Below, piece after piece: positions 37,693-46,208 of a stretch of DNA of 64,000 bases. The position numbers and the translations under genes were made by a program. Position 1 is the first letter of the stretch, and each line of letters starts with the position of its first letter. The stretch is taken from positions 62,001 through 126,000 of the forward strand of contig OZ248426.1 of the NCBI GenBank assembly GCA_965234335.1, in the 5' to 3' direction. A model generated the notes under the pieces. It made no database searches. It was given only the letters and a program-made list of their open reading frames with translations, and was not told the DNA's origin. This DNA comes from Leadbetterella lacustris (GTDB lineage Bacteria > Bacteroidota > Bacteroidia > Cytophagales > Spirosomataceae).

Positions 37693-39729
37693 ATGATGTT
37701 TAGAGTACTTCTTCTGACTTTATTGTGCATTCAGGTATCTTTTGCACAAAAATCTCGTTCTGAAAAACGAGTGCTTATATTTTCAAAAAATGCCTCTTGG
37801 GCTTACAGGCATGCTTCTATCGAATATGGAGCAAAAAAACTCAAAGAATATTGTGAGCAAAAAGGGGTAATAGCCGACCTTTCGGAGGATGCAAGTCTTT
37901 TTAATGATGAAACACTTCAAAAATACAGTGCTTTGGTGTTCCTAAGTGCCAATCAAGATATTTTTGATGCCGACCAAGAGGCTGCTTTGCAGCGTTATAT
38001 ACGTGCAGGAGGCGGATTTGCGGGAATTCATTCTTCGTCTGGAGTAGAGCGTAACTGGAAATGGTTTAATCAGATGCTCGGTGCTACTTTCAAGGTTCAT
38101 CCGCCCTATCAAGACGGTACAGTGAGGGTGGTGGACAAAAAACACCCTTCCACCAAAATGCTTCCTACCGAATGGAAAAGAACCGACGAATGGTATTTCT
38201 TTACTCCAATTACCAATAAATTGAAAGTGTTAATGGTTTTGGATTCTACTACTTTCAAGTCAAATGTACATACGCAAAATTACCCTAACGCATGGTATCA
38301 TGGCTTTGAAGGTGGCCGCTCTTTTTACACGGCTGGTGGGCACAGCGAAAAGGATTTTAACGATCCGCTTTTTATGCAACATCTTTTTGGAGGAATAACT
38401 TATGCCATCGGCAAAAATAAAATGCTTGATTATTCGAAAAACGCCAAATTTGAGAAGGCTCCCGCTCGTATCATCACCCTTGATCCAGGTCATTTTCATG
38501 CCGCTTTGGTACAAAAAACCATGCTGGCAGGCTTGAAGCCCGAGGTTCAGGTCTATGCTCCAGCTGGGGAGGATTTAAATCAGCATTTGCAAAGAATAAA
38601 CTCATACAATACCCGCAAAGATGCTCCAACCTCTTGGAAGACGAATACTTACACAGGTTCTGATTATTTCGAGAAAATGATTTCGGAGAAAAAAGGCGAT
38701 ATGGTGATTATGGCAGGAAATAATGCGACAAAAACCGACGCCATATTAAAGTCAGTAGAGTCTGGAATGAATGTTTTGGCCGATAAACCTATGTGTATAA
38801 ACTCGGAGGGTTATGAAAAACTCAAAACGGCATTTAAAGTAGCCAAAGAAAAGAATATTCTGTTGTACGATATAATGACTGAGCGGTCAGAAATTACGAC
38901 TACTTTGCAGAGAGAACTCTCGATGATGAAGGGTGTTTTTGGGGATTTATTGCCCGGTACACCTGAAGATCCGTCGATTATCAAAGAGAGTGTTCATCAT
39001 TTCTTCAAGTATGTTTCGGGTAGTCCGCTTATTCGTCCACAGTGGTTTATGGATAGCAAACAACAGGGTGAGGGTATAGTAGATGTTACCACGCATTTGG
39101 TAGATTTGGCCATTTGGGCTGCATTTCCTGAAGTACCCTTAGATGTAAAAGATGCTAAGGTGTTGGCTGCCAAACGGTGGCCTACAGAAATGACATTAGA
39201 TGAATTTGGGAAAATTACGGGTGCCAAAACCTTTCCAGATTTCTTAAAAAAAGACCTAAAAGATGCCAATACTTTAAACGTTTATGCCAATGGTGAAATT
39301 GATTTTAAAGTTAAAAATGTACACTCGAAAGTAAAAGTACTTTGGAATTATAGTACCGATAAAGGAGGAGATACACATTACTCAATAATGAAAGGTTCTC
39401 TTGGAAATATAGAAATAAAACAAGGTGAAGAGGAGAAATATACGCCGACATTGTACATCAAGAACTCGAAAATTTCGGAACCAAATTTGAATGCAGAATT
39501 CGAGAAATTGAAGGTAAAATATCCTGGCATTAGTTTGGTGAAATCAGGAACGGATTATATTGTTGACATTCCTGCAAAATATAGAACAGGTCACGAAGCT
39601 CATTTTGGAGAAGTGATGGAGCGTTATTTGAAGTTTTACAAAGTAAATAACCTGCCCGACTGGGAAGTGCCCAATATGCTTTTGAAATATTATATTACAA
39701 CAAGTGCCTTAGAATTAGCTAATAAATAA
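37693..39729 (+). CDS. ThuA-domain / Gfo-Idh-MocA fusion, exported
   Basis: 678 aa from ATG 37693 (ATG 37696 is equally possible); an upstream GTG at 37675 adds six residues before the signal peptide (FRVLLLTLLCIQVSFAQ). The first half is a ThuA (class I amidotransferase-like) domain: VLIFSKNASWAYRHA, GGGFAGIHSSSG, AWYHGFEGGRSFYT. The second half is a Gfo/Idh/MocA oxidoreductase, with ITLDPGHFHAALV, MVIMAGNNATKTD and VLADKPMCI. The combination suggests degradation of a sugar or glycoside outside the cytoplasm; the substrate is unknown. Confidence 0.82.
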   Translation: MMFRVLLLTLLCIQVSFAQKSRSEKRVLIFSKNASWAYRHASIEYGAKKLKEYCEQKGVIADLSEDASLFNDETLQKYSALVFLSANQDIFDADQEAALQRYIRAGGGFAGIHSSSGVERNWKWFNQMLGATFKVHPPYQDGTVRVVDKKHPSTKMLPTEWKRTDEWYFFTPITNKLKVLMVLDSTTFKSNVHTQNYPNAWYHGFEGGRSFYTAGGHSEKDFNDPLFMQHLFGGITYAIGKNKMLDYSKNAKFEKAPARIITLDPGHFHAALVQKTMLAGLKPEVQVYAPAGEDLNQHLQRINSYNTRKDAPTSWKTNTYTGSDYFEKMISEKKGDMVIMAGNNATKTDAILKSVESGMNVLADKPMCINSEGYEKLKTAFKVAKEKNILLYDIMTERSEITTTLQRELSMMKGVFGDLLPGTPEDPSIIKESVHHFFKYVSGSPLIRPQWFMDSKQQGEGIVDVTTHLVDLAIWAAFPEVPLDVKDAKVLAAKRWPTEMTLDEFGKITGAKTFPDFLKKDLKDANTLNVYANGEIDFKVKNVHSKVKVLWNYSTDKGGDTHYSIMKGSLGNIEIKQGEEEKYTPTLYIKNSKISEPNLNAEFEKLKVKYPGISLVKSGTDYIVDIPAKYRTGHEAHFGEVMERYLKFYKVNNLPDWEVPNMLLKYYITTSALELANK

Positions 39730-39784
39730 TTAATACCCTACTTCCCCTTTCTAGTTGAGAGGAGGGAAGGGGTGAAGTAAACTT

Positions 39785-40543
39785 ATGACAAATCCTTTTT
39801 CGTTGGAGAACAAAGTAGCCTTGGTAACGGGCGGAGGCTCAGGTATTGGGTACGAAATTACACGTTGTTTAAGAGATGCAGGTGCCAAAGTAATCATTAC
39901 GGGTCGCAGAGAAAATATGTTGCAAGAGGCCGTAAAATCCATTGGTGAAAATGTATTTTATGTGGTAAACGACGTTACGGATTTGAGCAAAACCACCGAG
40001 CTGGTTGAAAGCATAACACTGAAGTACGGCGATATTGATATTTTGGTAAATAATGCAGGTATAAATATGAAAAAACCTGCTGTAGATGTTACTGATGTGG
40101 AATTTAATAATATCATTCAGACCAATTTGACATCGGTGTTTGCCTTGAGTAGAGAGGTGGCCAAAAGAATGATAGATCGCACAACGGGCTCGATTATTAT
40201 GATTTCGTCCATGGCTGGATATTACGGAATAGACAGAGTGCCAGCTTATACGGCCTCTAAAAGTGGCATAGAAGGGCTCACGAAAGCCTTGGCATCGGAT
40301 TGGTCAAAATTCAATGTAAGAGTAAATGCCATAGCCCCGGGGTTTATAGAAACCGCCATGATGCAAACTGCCATGAACTCGGACCCCGTCCGCATGAACA
40401 AAGCCCTGGGTCGCACACCGATGGCCAAGTTCGGAAAACCAGCGGACATCGGTCATGCGGCAGTTTTTTTGGCTTCAGAGGCAGCCTCATACATCACTGG
40501 TGTTTCCTTGAGAGTAGATGGGGGTAACGCTATTGGATTTTAG
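39785..40543 (+). CDS. Short-chain dehydrogenase/reductase
   Basis: 252 aa classical SDR. TGGGSGIG at 14-21 binds NAD(P), NNAGI follows, ISSMAGYYG supplies the catalytic Ser, and YTASKSG the Tyr and Lys. The ending YITGVSLRVDGGNAIGF is typical of gluconate 5-dehydrogenase and glucose 1-dehydrogenase-type enzymes. It follows the ThuA fusion by 55 bases; a hairpin (tacttcccctt with aaggggtgaagta, 39739-39779) without a T-run lies between, so they may be cotranscribed and act on related sugars. Confidence 0.88.
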   Translation: MTNPFSLENKVALVTGGGSGIGYEITRCLRDAGAKVIITGRRENMLQEAVKSIGENVFYVVNDVTDLSKTTELVESITLKYGDIDILVNNAGINMKKPAVDVTDVEFNNIIQTNLTSVFALSREVAKRMIDRTTGSIIMISSMAGYYGIDRVPAYTASKSGIEGLTKALASDWSKFNVRVNAIAPGFIETAMMQTAMNSDPVRMNKALGRTPMAKFGKPADIGHAAVFLASEAASYITGVSLRVDGGNAIGF

Positions 40544-40747
40544 ATGCCTTATTTTCTTAACTTTTGTGATCACGAAGTGGTCAAATATCAATAGCCCCGA
40601 ATTAAATTCGAGCTGTAAGCTGATATTTTTGCAATGCCCTTTAAATGGTCAAAACCGTTTTGGCTAATTTTGGAGAAATGGTTATTAGAAATACTTTTAC
40701 AAATTCTGAAATTGTTTTTTTAGAATTTAAAAATTAGCATTTAGAGT

Positions 40748-41200
40748 ATGTTAGGGATGTCAAGAACCAATTCTTTAAATCCAGACTTTGTGGCTTTGGT
40801 GAAGAAGTTGGATGCCTATTTGACCATTACCGATGGTGACGAACATGCCTTTTATGACCAATTCAACAAGATTGACAGTATAAATCACGTGGTGGTTTTT
40901 TATGAAAATTGGTTACCCGTAGCTTGTGGTGCCATAAAGCAGATGGGCTCGACGAATGCCTGGGAAATTAAGCGAATGTTTGTAGAAGAAAGTATGAGGG
41001 GGAAAGGCATAGCTTCGCAGGTAATCAATGAATTGGAAAAGTGGGCAAAAGAGTTGAATGTGGAAAAATTAGTATTGGAGACAGGTATAAGACAAACCGA
41101 AGCAGTGGCCCTTTATCATAAAAATAATTATCAGATTATTAAAAATTTCGGCCAATACATCGGTGTAGAGAATAGTATTTGTTTTGAAAAACTACTCTAA
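40748..41200 (+). CDS. GNAT-family N-acetyltransferase
   Basis: 150 aa. The acetyl-CoA site reads EIKRMFVEESMRGKGIASQVI, here given as IKRMFVEES and RGKGIA, followed by LETGIRQTEAVALYHKNNY, the usual last strand and helix. The substrate is unknown. The 204 bases upstream contain no feature I can support. Confidence 0.85.
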   Translation: MLGMSRTNSLNPDFVALVKKLDAYLTITDGDEHAFYDQFNKIDSINHVVVFYENWLPVACGAIKQMGSTNAWEIKRMFVEESMRGKGIASQVINELEKWAKELNVEKLVLETGIRQTEAVALYHKNNYQIIKNFGQYIGVENSICFEKLL

Positions 41201-41245
41201 TAAGCAAAAGTTTTTCTTGAATTATTTATGGAAGGCATTATTTCT

Positions 41246-41253
41246 TATATTTG
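41246..41253 (+). promoter_or_regulatory. Promoter -7 element of the sterol desaturase-like gene
   Basis: TATATTTG matches TAnnTTTG and lies 26 bases before the ATG. The upstream element is not clear. Confidence 0.45.
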
Positions 41254-41279
41254 TTAAATAATATTATGCTTGCATACCA

Positions 41280-42557
41280 ATGGAAACTTACGCAAAAATA
41301 CTACTCATTGCTTCTCCGATTTTTTTGTTTTTGGTTATGGCCGAAAAACTTTATGGATATTTAAGGTTCAAGCATGAATTCAGAACCATGGACACCATTT
41401 CTAGTCTTAGTTCGGGGTACACCAATACCCTAAAGGATGTTTTGGGCCTTAGCATTACCATCATTTCGTATAAGTGGTTTTATGAGCATTTGGCAGTTTT
41501 CGATATAAAATCTACGGTTTGGGTTTATATCATTGCGTTTATTGCCTTGGATTTTTCAGGCTATTGGGTGCATCGTTTGGCCCATCAGGTTAATTTCTTT
41601 TGGAACAAACACGCCATTCATCACAGCAGCGAGGAGTTTAATTTGGCTTGTGCTTTGCGTCAGAGTATTTCTACTTTTGTCAATATTTTTACGTTTTTCT
41701 TGATTCCCGCAGCCATTTTGGGTGTAAGACCCGAGGTAATTGGCATTGTGGCTCCAATTCAGCTTTTTGCTCAGTTTTGGTATCATACGATTTATATCAA
41801 CAGAATGGGTTTTCTGGAAAAAATTATTGTAACTCCCTCTCATCACCGAGTTCATCATGCACTTAATCCAGAATATTTAGACAAAAATCACGGGCAGATA
41901 TTTATCGTTTGGGATAGGCTTTTTGGTACTTTTCAAGAGGAATTGCCCAACCTAAAGCCAGTATATGGTATCACAAGGCCGATGGCAACTTGGAATCCAA
42001 TAAAGATTAACTTTAAACACCTTTGGCTATTGATTTTGGATGCTTGGAGAGCCGAGTCGTGGAAAGATAAATTCAGGATATGGTTTATGCCAACAGGCTG
42101 GCGTCCTGAGGGTTTTGAGGAAAAATATCCTGTGGACAAAATTACAGATCCTTATGATTTTCAAAAGTATGCCACGGAGTTTTCTTTAGGAGCGAGAACA
42201 TGGATTTGGTTGCAGTTTTTTGCAACTCTTGGTTTTTTGTCTGTTATGTTTTATTATTTCGGGAATCTTTCATTGCCACATTTAATGCTTTATGGGTTGA
42301 TGATTTTCCTCAATATTTATGCCTATACCGAGTTTATGGACAAAAATCCCGGATTTCTGTTTTTTGAACTGGTAAAGAATCTTTATGGAATTGGTGTAAT
42401 TGTACTTACAGATTTATGGAATCCATTGTTTGAGCAATTTGCTATATTGAAACCAATATTTTTGACTTATTTCATAGTCTCCACATTGGTTTCAGTATAT
42501 TATTTTCGGTCGAAAGAGGTTTTTGATTTTGAAAACCGAAGCGTCTTAAACTTCTAA
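41280..42557 (+). CDS. Sterol desaturase / fatty acid hydroxylase family membrane enzyme
   Basis: 425 aa. Hydrophobic segments surround the histidine boxes of di-iron membrane hydroxylases: HRLAH near 98, HHSSEEFN, and HHRVHH. An N-terminal helix (about 7-25) and four or more C-terminal segments follow. Members add hydroxyl groups to lipids, carotenoids or sterols; the substrate here is not known. The C-terminal extra membrane part (about 300-415) is longer than the core family. Its end overlaps the convergent MFS gene by 12 bases. Confidence 0.83.
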   Translation: METYAKILLIASPIFLFLVMAEKLYGYLRFKHEFRTMDTISSLSSGYTNTLKDVLGLSITIISYKWFYEHLAVFDIKSTVWVYIIAFIALDFSGYWVHRLAHQVNFFWNKHAIHHSSEEFNLACALRQSISTFVNIFTFFLIPAAILGVRPEVIGIVAPIQLFAQFWYHTIYINRMGFLEKIIVTPSHHRVHHALNPEYLDKNHGQIFIVWDRLFGTFQEELPNLKPVYGITRPMATWNPIKINFKHLWLLILDAWRAESWKDKFRIWFMPTGWRPEGFEEKYPVDKITDPYDFQKYATEFSLGARTWIWLQFFATLGFLSVMFYYFGNLSLPHLMLYGLMIFLNIYAYTEFMDKNPGFLFFELVKNLYGIGVIVLTDLWNPLFEQFAILKPIFLTYFIVSTLVSVYYFRSKEVFDFENRSVLNF

Positions 42558-43799
42558 ATAATCGAGGTCTTTGTCGTGGGTTTCTGCGATACTCAGTGTG
42601 GAATAGAAACCAATGACATAAATTATAAGCCCTACCAAAGCAGCAGCCCAAATAACCCCAAAAGTAGGTTTCCAAAAACCGAATAAGGTAGTCATGCCCG
42701 CAACAGAACCTCTCACCATGTTGGGTACTGTAGTGGCTGCCGTGGCTCTTAAATTTGTGCCAAACTGTTCGGCTCCAACAGTAACAAACATGGCCCAATA
42801 GCCTGTCCAGAATCCAAGCCATACACATGTTGCGTAAAGTGTAAAAGCATTCTGCATACCTCCGAACAGATAGAATAATACTCCTAAAAGCGACATTGCC
42901 ATCATTATGGCAATTGCTTGTTTGCGGGAAGCCAGCCAATGACTGAGAAATCCACTCAGGAAGTCTCCTGCAGAGATACCCACGTAAGCCCACATGATAG
43001 CCAAACCGGGCTCAACTTTTTCGGCAAATCCGAAAGTTTCGCCGAATTGATTGCTGAGATATACCAAAATGCCAATACAAAACCATGTTGGCATGCCTAT
43101 GCCAATACATCTCATATACTTGGTGAATCTCTTCCAATCTGTAAAAAAGGCGAAGAAATTTCCTTTCGATATATGTGCTTTGTCGGTTAGGTTTTTATAC
43201 ATACCTGACTCTAAAACGCCCACTCTGAGTAAGAGAAGCATGAATCCCATTCCGCCACCAATGAAGTAAGCAATGGTCCAGTCGCCTGATAATTTTACAG
43301 TAAAAGTGGCTACAACGGCACCAAAGAGACCAACTCCTGCAACCAATGAAGTTCCTTTGGCTCTGAGATGCTTTGGTAATGCTTCAGATACCAGTGTAAT
43401 ACCTGCTCCCAGTTCTCCAGCTAAGCCAATACCAGCTAGAAATCTCAACCATTTATAAGTTTCTACCTTATCCACAAAGTCCATTTGAGGTATAAATCCA
43501 CAAAAAATATTGGCTAAGGAGTAGGTAATAATAGAACCAAATAGTACAGAAAGTCTTCCTTTTTTGTCACCCAAAGTTCCCCAGAGTATACCGCCAATTA
43601 GTAGTCCAATCATCTGAATGTTGATGATGCTTGTGCCAATGGAATCTACTTCTTGTTTGTTTAATCCAAGGCTTTCAAGGCTAGGGATTCGAACGATTCC
43701 GAAGAGTTGAAGGTCGTAAATATCTACAAAATAGCCCAATGCAGCCACTATTACTGGCATACTAAACAAATGCTGGAGGTCTGATTTTTCGTTTTTCAA
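42546..43799 (-). CDS. MFS transporter
   Basis: 417 aa from a TTG at 43799; the ATG at 43760 gives a 404-aa protein that begins directly at the first membrane helix, and either could be used. Twelve membrane segments. The loop 2-3 motif is GTLGDKKGRLSV, and an RFLAGIGLAGELGAG stretch follows, as in the metabolite:H+ symporter group for organic and aromatic acids. The substrate is not predictable. 27 bases after the upp stop, probably cotranscribed with it, though uracil transport is not implied by the family. Confidence 0.82.
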   Translation of the reverse strand: MKNEKSDLQHLFSMPVIVAALGYFVDIYDLQLFGIVRIPSLESLGLNKQEVDSIGTSIINIQMIGLLIGGILWGTLGDKKGRLSVLFGSIITYSLANIFCGFIPQMDFVDKVETYKWLRFLAGIGLAGELGAGITLVSEALPKHLRAKGTSLVAGVGLFGAVVATFTVKLSGDWTIAYFIGGGMGFMLLLLRVGVLESGMYKNLTDKAHISKGNFFAFFTDWKRFTKYMRCIGIGMPTWFCIGILVYLSNQFGETFGFAEKVEPGLAIMWAYVGISAGDFLSGFLSHWLASRKQAIAIMMAMSLLGVLFYLFGGMQNAFTLYATCVWLGFWTGYWAMFVTVGAEQFGTNLRATAATTVPNMVRGSVAGMTTLFGFWKPTFGVIWAAALVGLIIYVIGFYSTLSIAETHDKDLDYLEV

Positions 43800-43826
43800 T
43801 TTAAGGGTTTATGTTTTAGGGTTGTT

Positions 43827-44471
43827 TTATATTTTAAAACCAAATGCCAAGTCCCCAGCATCGCCAAGGCCCGGAACTATGTAAGATTTGGCGTTTAGTT
43901 CTGGGTCAATGTCGCCTATCCAAAGTTTGCACTCGGGCATACAAGCGTTAATATATCTAACGCCTCTTTCGCTGGCTACTACCGAAACAATGTGGGTTTT
44001 GGCAGGTATTCCGAACCGAAGTAGAGCATGATAGGCCTTCTCCAGTGATTTGCCAGTGGCCAACATGGGGTCGCAGATGATAAGTGTTTTGCCTTGTAAA
44101 CTGGGGCTGCTGATATAATCCATTTCTATTTCGAAATGCTCATTTGAATCATGAACACCTCTGTATGCTCCTATAAATGCACTGTCGGATTTGTCGAAGA
44201 AATTTAATAAACCTTGGTGCAACGGCATGGCGGCACGCAAGACTGTAACGATTATTGGGTACTCACTCAATGTAAACGATTCTTTTGTGCCAAGCGAAGT
44301 TTCGGTTTTAGAGTTGCTAAACGGCAGAGATTTCGAGATTTCATAGGCAAAAATTTCACCCAAGCGTTCGAGATTTCTTCTGAATCTCATGCTGTCTTTT
44401 TGGATGTCTTTATCTCTGAGTTCGCTTAAGAAATTATTGGCGATAGAGTTTTGCTCGGCTAATACCCACAT
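43827..44471 (-). CDS. upp: Uracil phosphoribosyltransferase
   Basis: 214 aa. The PRPP-binding loop is CDPMLATGKSLEKA, preceded by the flexible RAAMPLHQGLL stretch and followed by SERGVRYINACMPE and the uracil-binding end DPELNAKSYIVPGLGDAGD. It converts uracil and PRPP to UMP in pyrimidine salvage. Independent of rpsJ, which ends with its own terminator just upstream. Confidence 0.9.
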   Translation of the reverse strand: MWVLAEQNSIANNFLSELRDKDIQKDSMRFRRNLERLGEIFAYEISKSLPFSNSKTETSLGTKESFTLSEYPIIVTVLRAAMPLHQGLLNFFDKSDSAFIGAYRGVHDSNEHFEIEMDYISSPSLQGKTLIICDPMLATGKSLEKAYHALLRFGIPAKTHIVSVVASERGVRYINACMPECKLWIGDIDPELNAKSYIVPGLGDAGDLAFGFKI

Positions 44472-44559
44472 TGGAATGTTATTGTTTCAACAAAAATAAG
44501 AAAATACTTTATTCTGGTTCTATTTCCATAAAAACAAATCCAAAATTGGGGGCTATAAA

Positions 44560-44596
44560 AAACAAAACCTCTTTTTCGTAATGAAAAAGAGGTTTT
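44560..44596 (-). terminator. Rho-independent terminator of rpsJ
   Basis: A perfect 14-pair stem (aaaacctctttttc/gaaaaagaggtttt) with loop gtaat; on the minus strand it is followed by gtttttt. It shows that rpsJ transcription ends before upp. Confidence 0.85.
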
Positions 44597-44618
44597 AAAA
44601 TGTCGATTCTTACGAAAA

Positions 44619-44924
44619 CTACACTTTGATTTCAACGTCAACACCTGCAGGTAGTTCCAATTTCATAAGGGCATCTACAGTTTTAGGGCTTGCAGAGTAG
44701 ATATCTATCAATCTCTTGTAAGTACAAAGCTGAAATTGCTCTCTTGATTTTTTTGAAACGTGAGGAGAACGCAAAACAGTGAATTTCTCAACACGAGTAG
44801 GCAACGGAATGGGTCCGCTAACTGTAGCTCCTGTAGATTTTACCGCTTTAACGATTTTCTCAGATGAGTTGTCAACCAACATGTGGTCGAAAGACTTTAA
44901 TTTGATTCTGATCTTTTGTGACAT
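44619..44924 (-). CDS. rpsJ: 30S ribosomal protein S10
   Basis: 101 aa from the ATG at 44924 (MSQKIRIKLKSFDH); a longer ORF adds 21 meaningless residues. Family signatures are intact: SFDHMLVDNS, GPIPLPTRVEKFTVLRSPH, KKSREQFQL, and LPAGVDVEIKV. S10 is part of the 30S head and also the NusE antitermination factor. It lies alone with its own terminator, not at the head of the S10 ribosomal protein operon. Confidence 0.95.
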   Translation of the reverse strand: MSQKIRIKLKSFDHMLVDNSSEKIVKAVKSTGATVSGPIPLPTRVEKFTVLRSPHVSKKSREQFQLCTYKRLIDIYSASPKTVDALMKLELPAGVDVEIKV

Positions 44925-45145
44925 TTGGTTCAGTTTTATTTGGTGAAAAATAAGCTTGCGAAAGAACCATTTACTCCGACAAGCCAAAAATTGTAGTGCA
45001 AAATTAAGTATAATTCTCTAATCACAAAAGTTTTAGGGAGAATCAATTTTTGATAGCCCTATTTTTAGGCTTTTTTCCAAAGATTTATTTACATCACCGC
45101 TCAGGTTTATGCCTTCACAAACTTTCCTTCGAATTAATTCATTTC

Positions 45146-45176
45146 TTTGATTCGCAAAACCCTTTTCATATTTTTG
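45146..45176 (+). promoter_or_regulatory. ispE promoter
   Basis: TTTG at 45146-45149, 19-base spacer, TATTTTTG at 45169-45176. The predicted start is within about ten bases of the ispE ATG at 45191, so the mRNA leader is very short. It also argues against the longer ORF from 45050. Confidence 0.7.
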
Positions 45177-45190
45177 CCAAAAATACGATA

Positions 45191-46012
45191 ATGGTCACTT
45201 TTCCAAACGCAAAAATAAATCTCGGGCTTAATATCACTGAAAAACGGACTGATGGATACCACAACATTGAGTCTGTTTTTTACCCTATTGCTTGGTGCGA
45301 TGCTCTCGAAATGGTTACGGCCGACAGTTTTTCTTTTCAATCATCGGGTTTAGAAATACCCGGAAATCAGTATGGTAATTTGATTTGCAAGGCATATCGG
45401 ATTTTGGAAGAAAAAGGGCTTTTTAAAGGAGTTTCAGTGAATATACATCTGCATAAATTGTTGCCTATGGGTGCTGGCATAGGCGGTGGGTCAGCTGATG
45501 GAGCTTTTGCTTTAAAAATGCTCAATGAATTGTTTGAGCTGGAATTGGGCATAAAGGAATTAGAAACTTTGGCTGAAAAGTTAGGAAGCGACTGCCCTTT
45601 TTTCATTGAAAATAAGCCGAAGTTTTGTTTTGGGAAAGGAACTGAATTTGAAGAAATCGATATTTCTCTTAAAGGTAAGTACATGGTTTTGGTAAATCCA
45701 CAAATACATATTTCTACCGCTGAGGCCTATTCGGGCGTTCGACCAACTAAAACAGAGTTAAAAATCAAAGATATAGTTTCTGGGTCAATTTCTGTATGGA
45801 AAGACACTTTGAAGAATGATTTTGAAGCAAAAATTATAGAAAATCACCCAAAAATAGGTCATATAAAAGATAGTTTATATCAAAATGGAGCAACATACGC
45901 CTCAATGACCGGCAGTGGTTCCACAGTTTTTGGGATTTTTGATGAGAAAGTAGATTTTCTTGAAGAGAAATTTCCAAATTGTATTTGTTGGCAAGGGGAA
46001 TGTCAATATTAA
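45191..46012 (+). CDS. ispE: 4-diphosphocytidyl-2-C-methyl-D-erythritol kinase
   Basis: 273 aa from ATG 45191, the position where homology begins (FPNAKINLGLNITEKRTDGYH). GHMP-kinase ATP loop: LPMGAGIGGGSADGAFAL, here in part GAGIGGGSADGA; a later YASMTGSGSTVFG is the third GHMP motif. It phosphorylates CDP-methylerythritol in the MEP pathway of isoprenoid synthesis. The 196 bases after it (46013-46208) show no feature. Confidence 0.93.
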   Translation: MVTFPNAKINLGLNITEKRTDGYHNIESVFYPIAWCDALEMVTADSFSFQSSGLEIPGNQYGNLICKAYRILEEKGLFKGVSVNIHLHKLLPMGAGIGGGSADGAFALKMLNELFELELGIKELETLAEKLGSDCPFFIENKPKFCFGKGTEFEEIDISLKGKYMVLVNPQIHISTAEAYSGVRPTKTELKIKDIVSGSISVWKDTLKNDFEAKIIENHPKIGHIKDSLYQNGATYASMTGSGSTVFGIFDEKVDFLEEKFPNCICWQGECQY

Positions 46013-46208
46013 GTAAACAAAAACTCTTTTAAAAACGCTGCAGATTAGCGGATTTTTTTGTTATCAAAGTTTCGCTTTCTTGTCTAAAACATTATTGATT
46101 TTTTTGAATTAGGACTCATTTTGAAAATTTTTTACCGTTTAATAAATTAGTTTTCACTTTTTGTTCCAAAGATTATTTTTACAAAACCCATTTCTTTTCT
46201 TATAAATC

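Noticed and set aside
39739..39779. Hairpin between the ThuA fusion and the SDR gene as a terminator
   Set aside because: The stem is good but no T-run follows, so termination is not supported.
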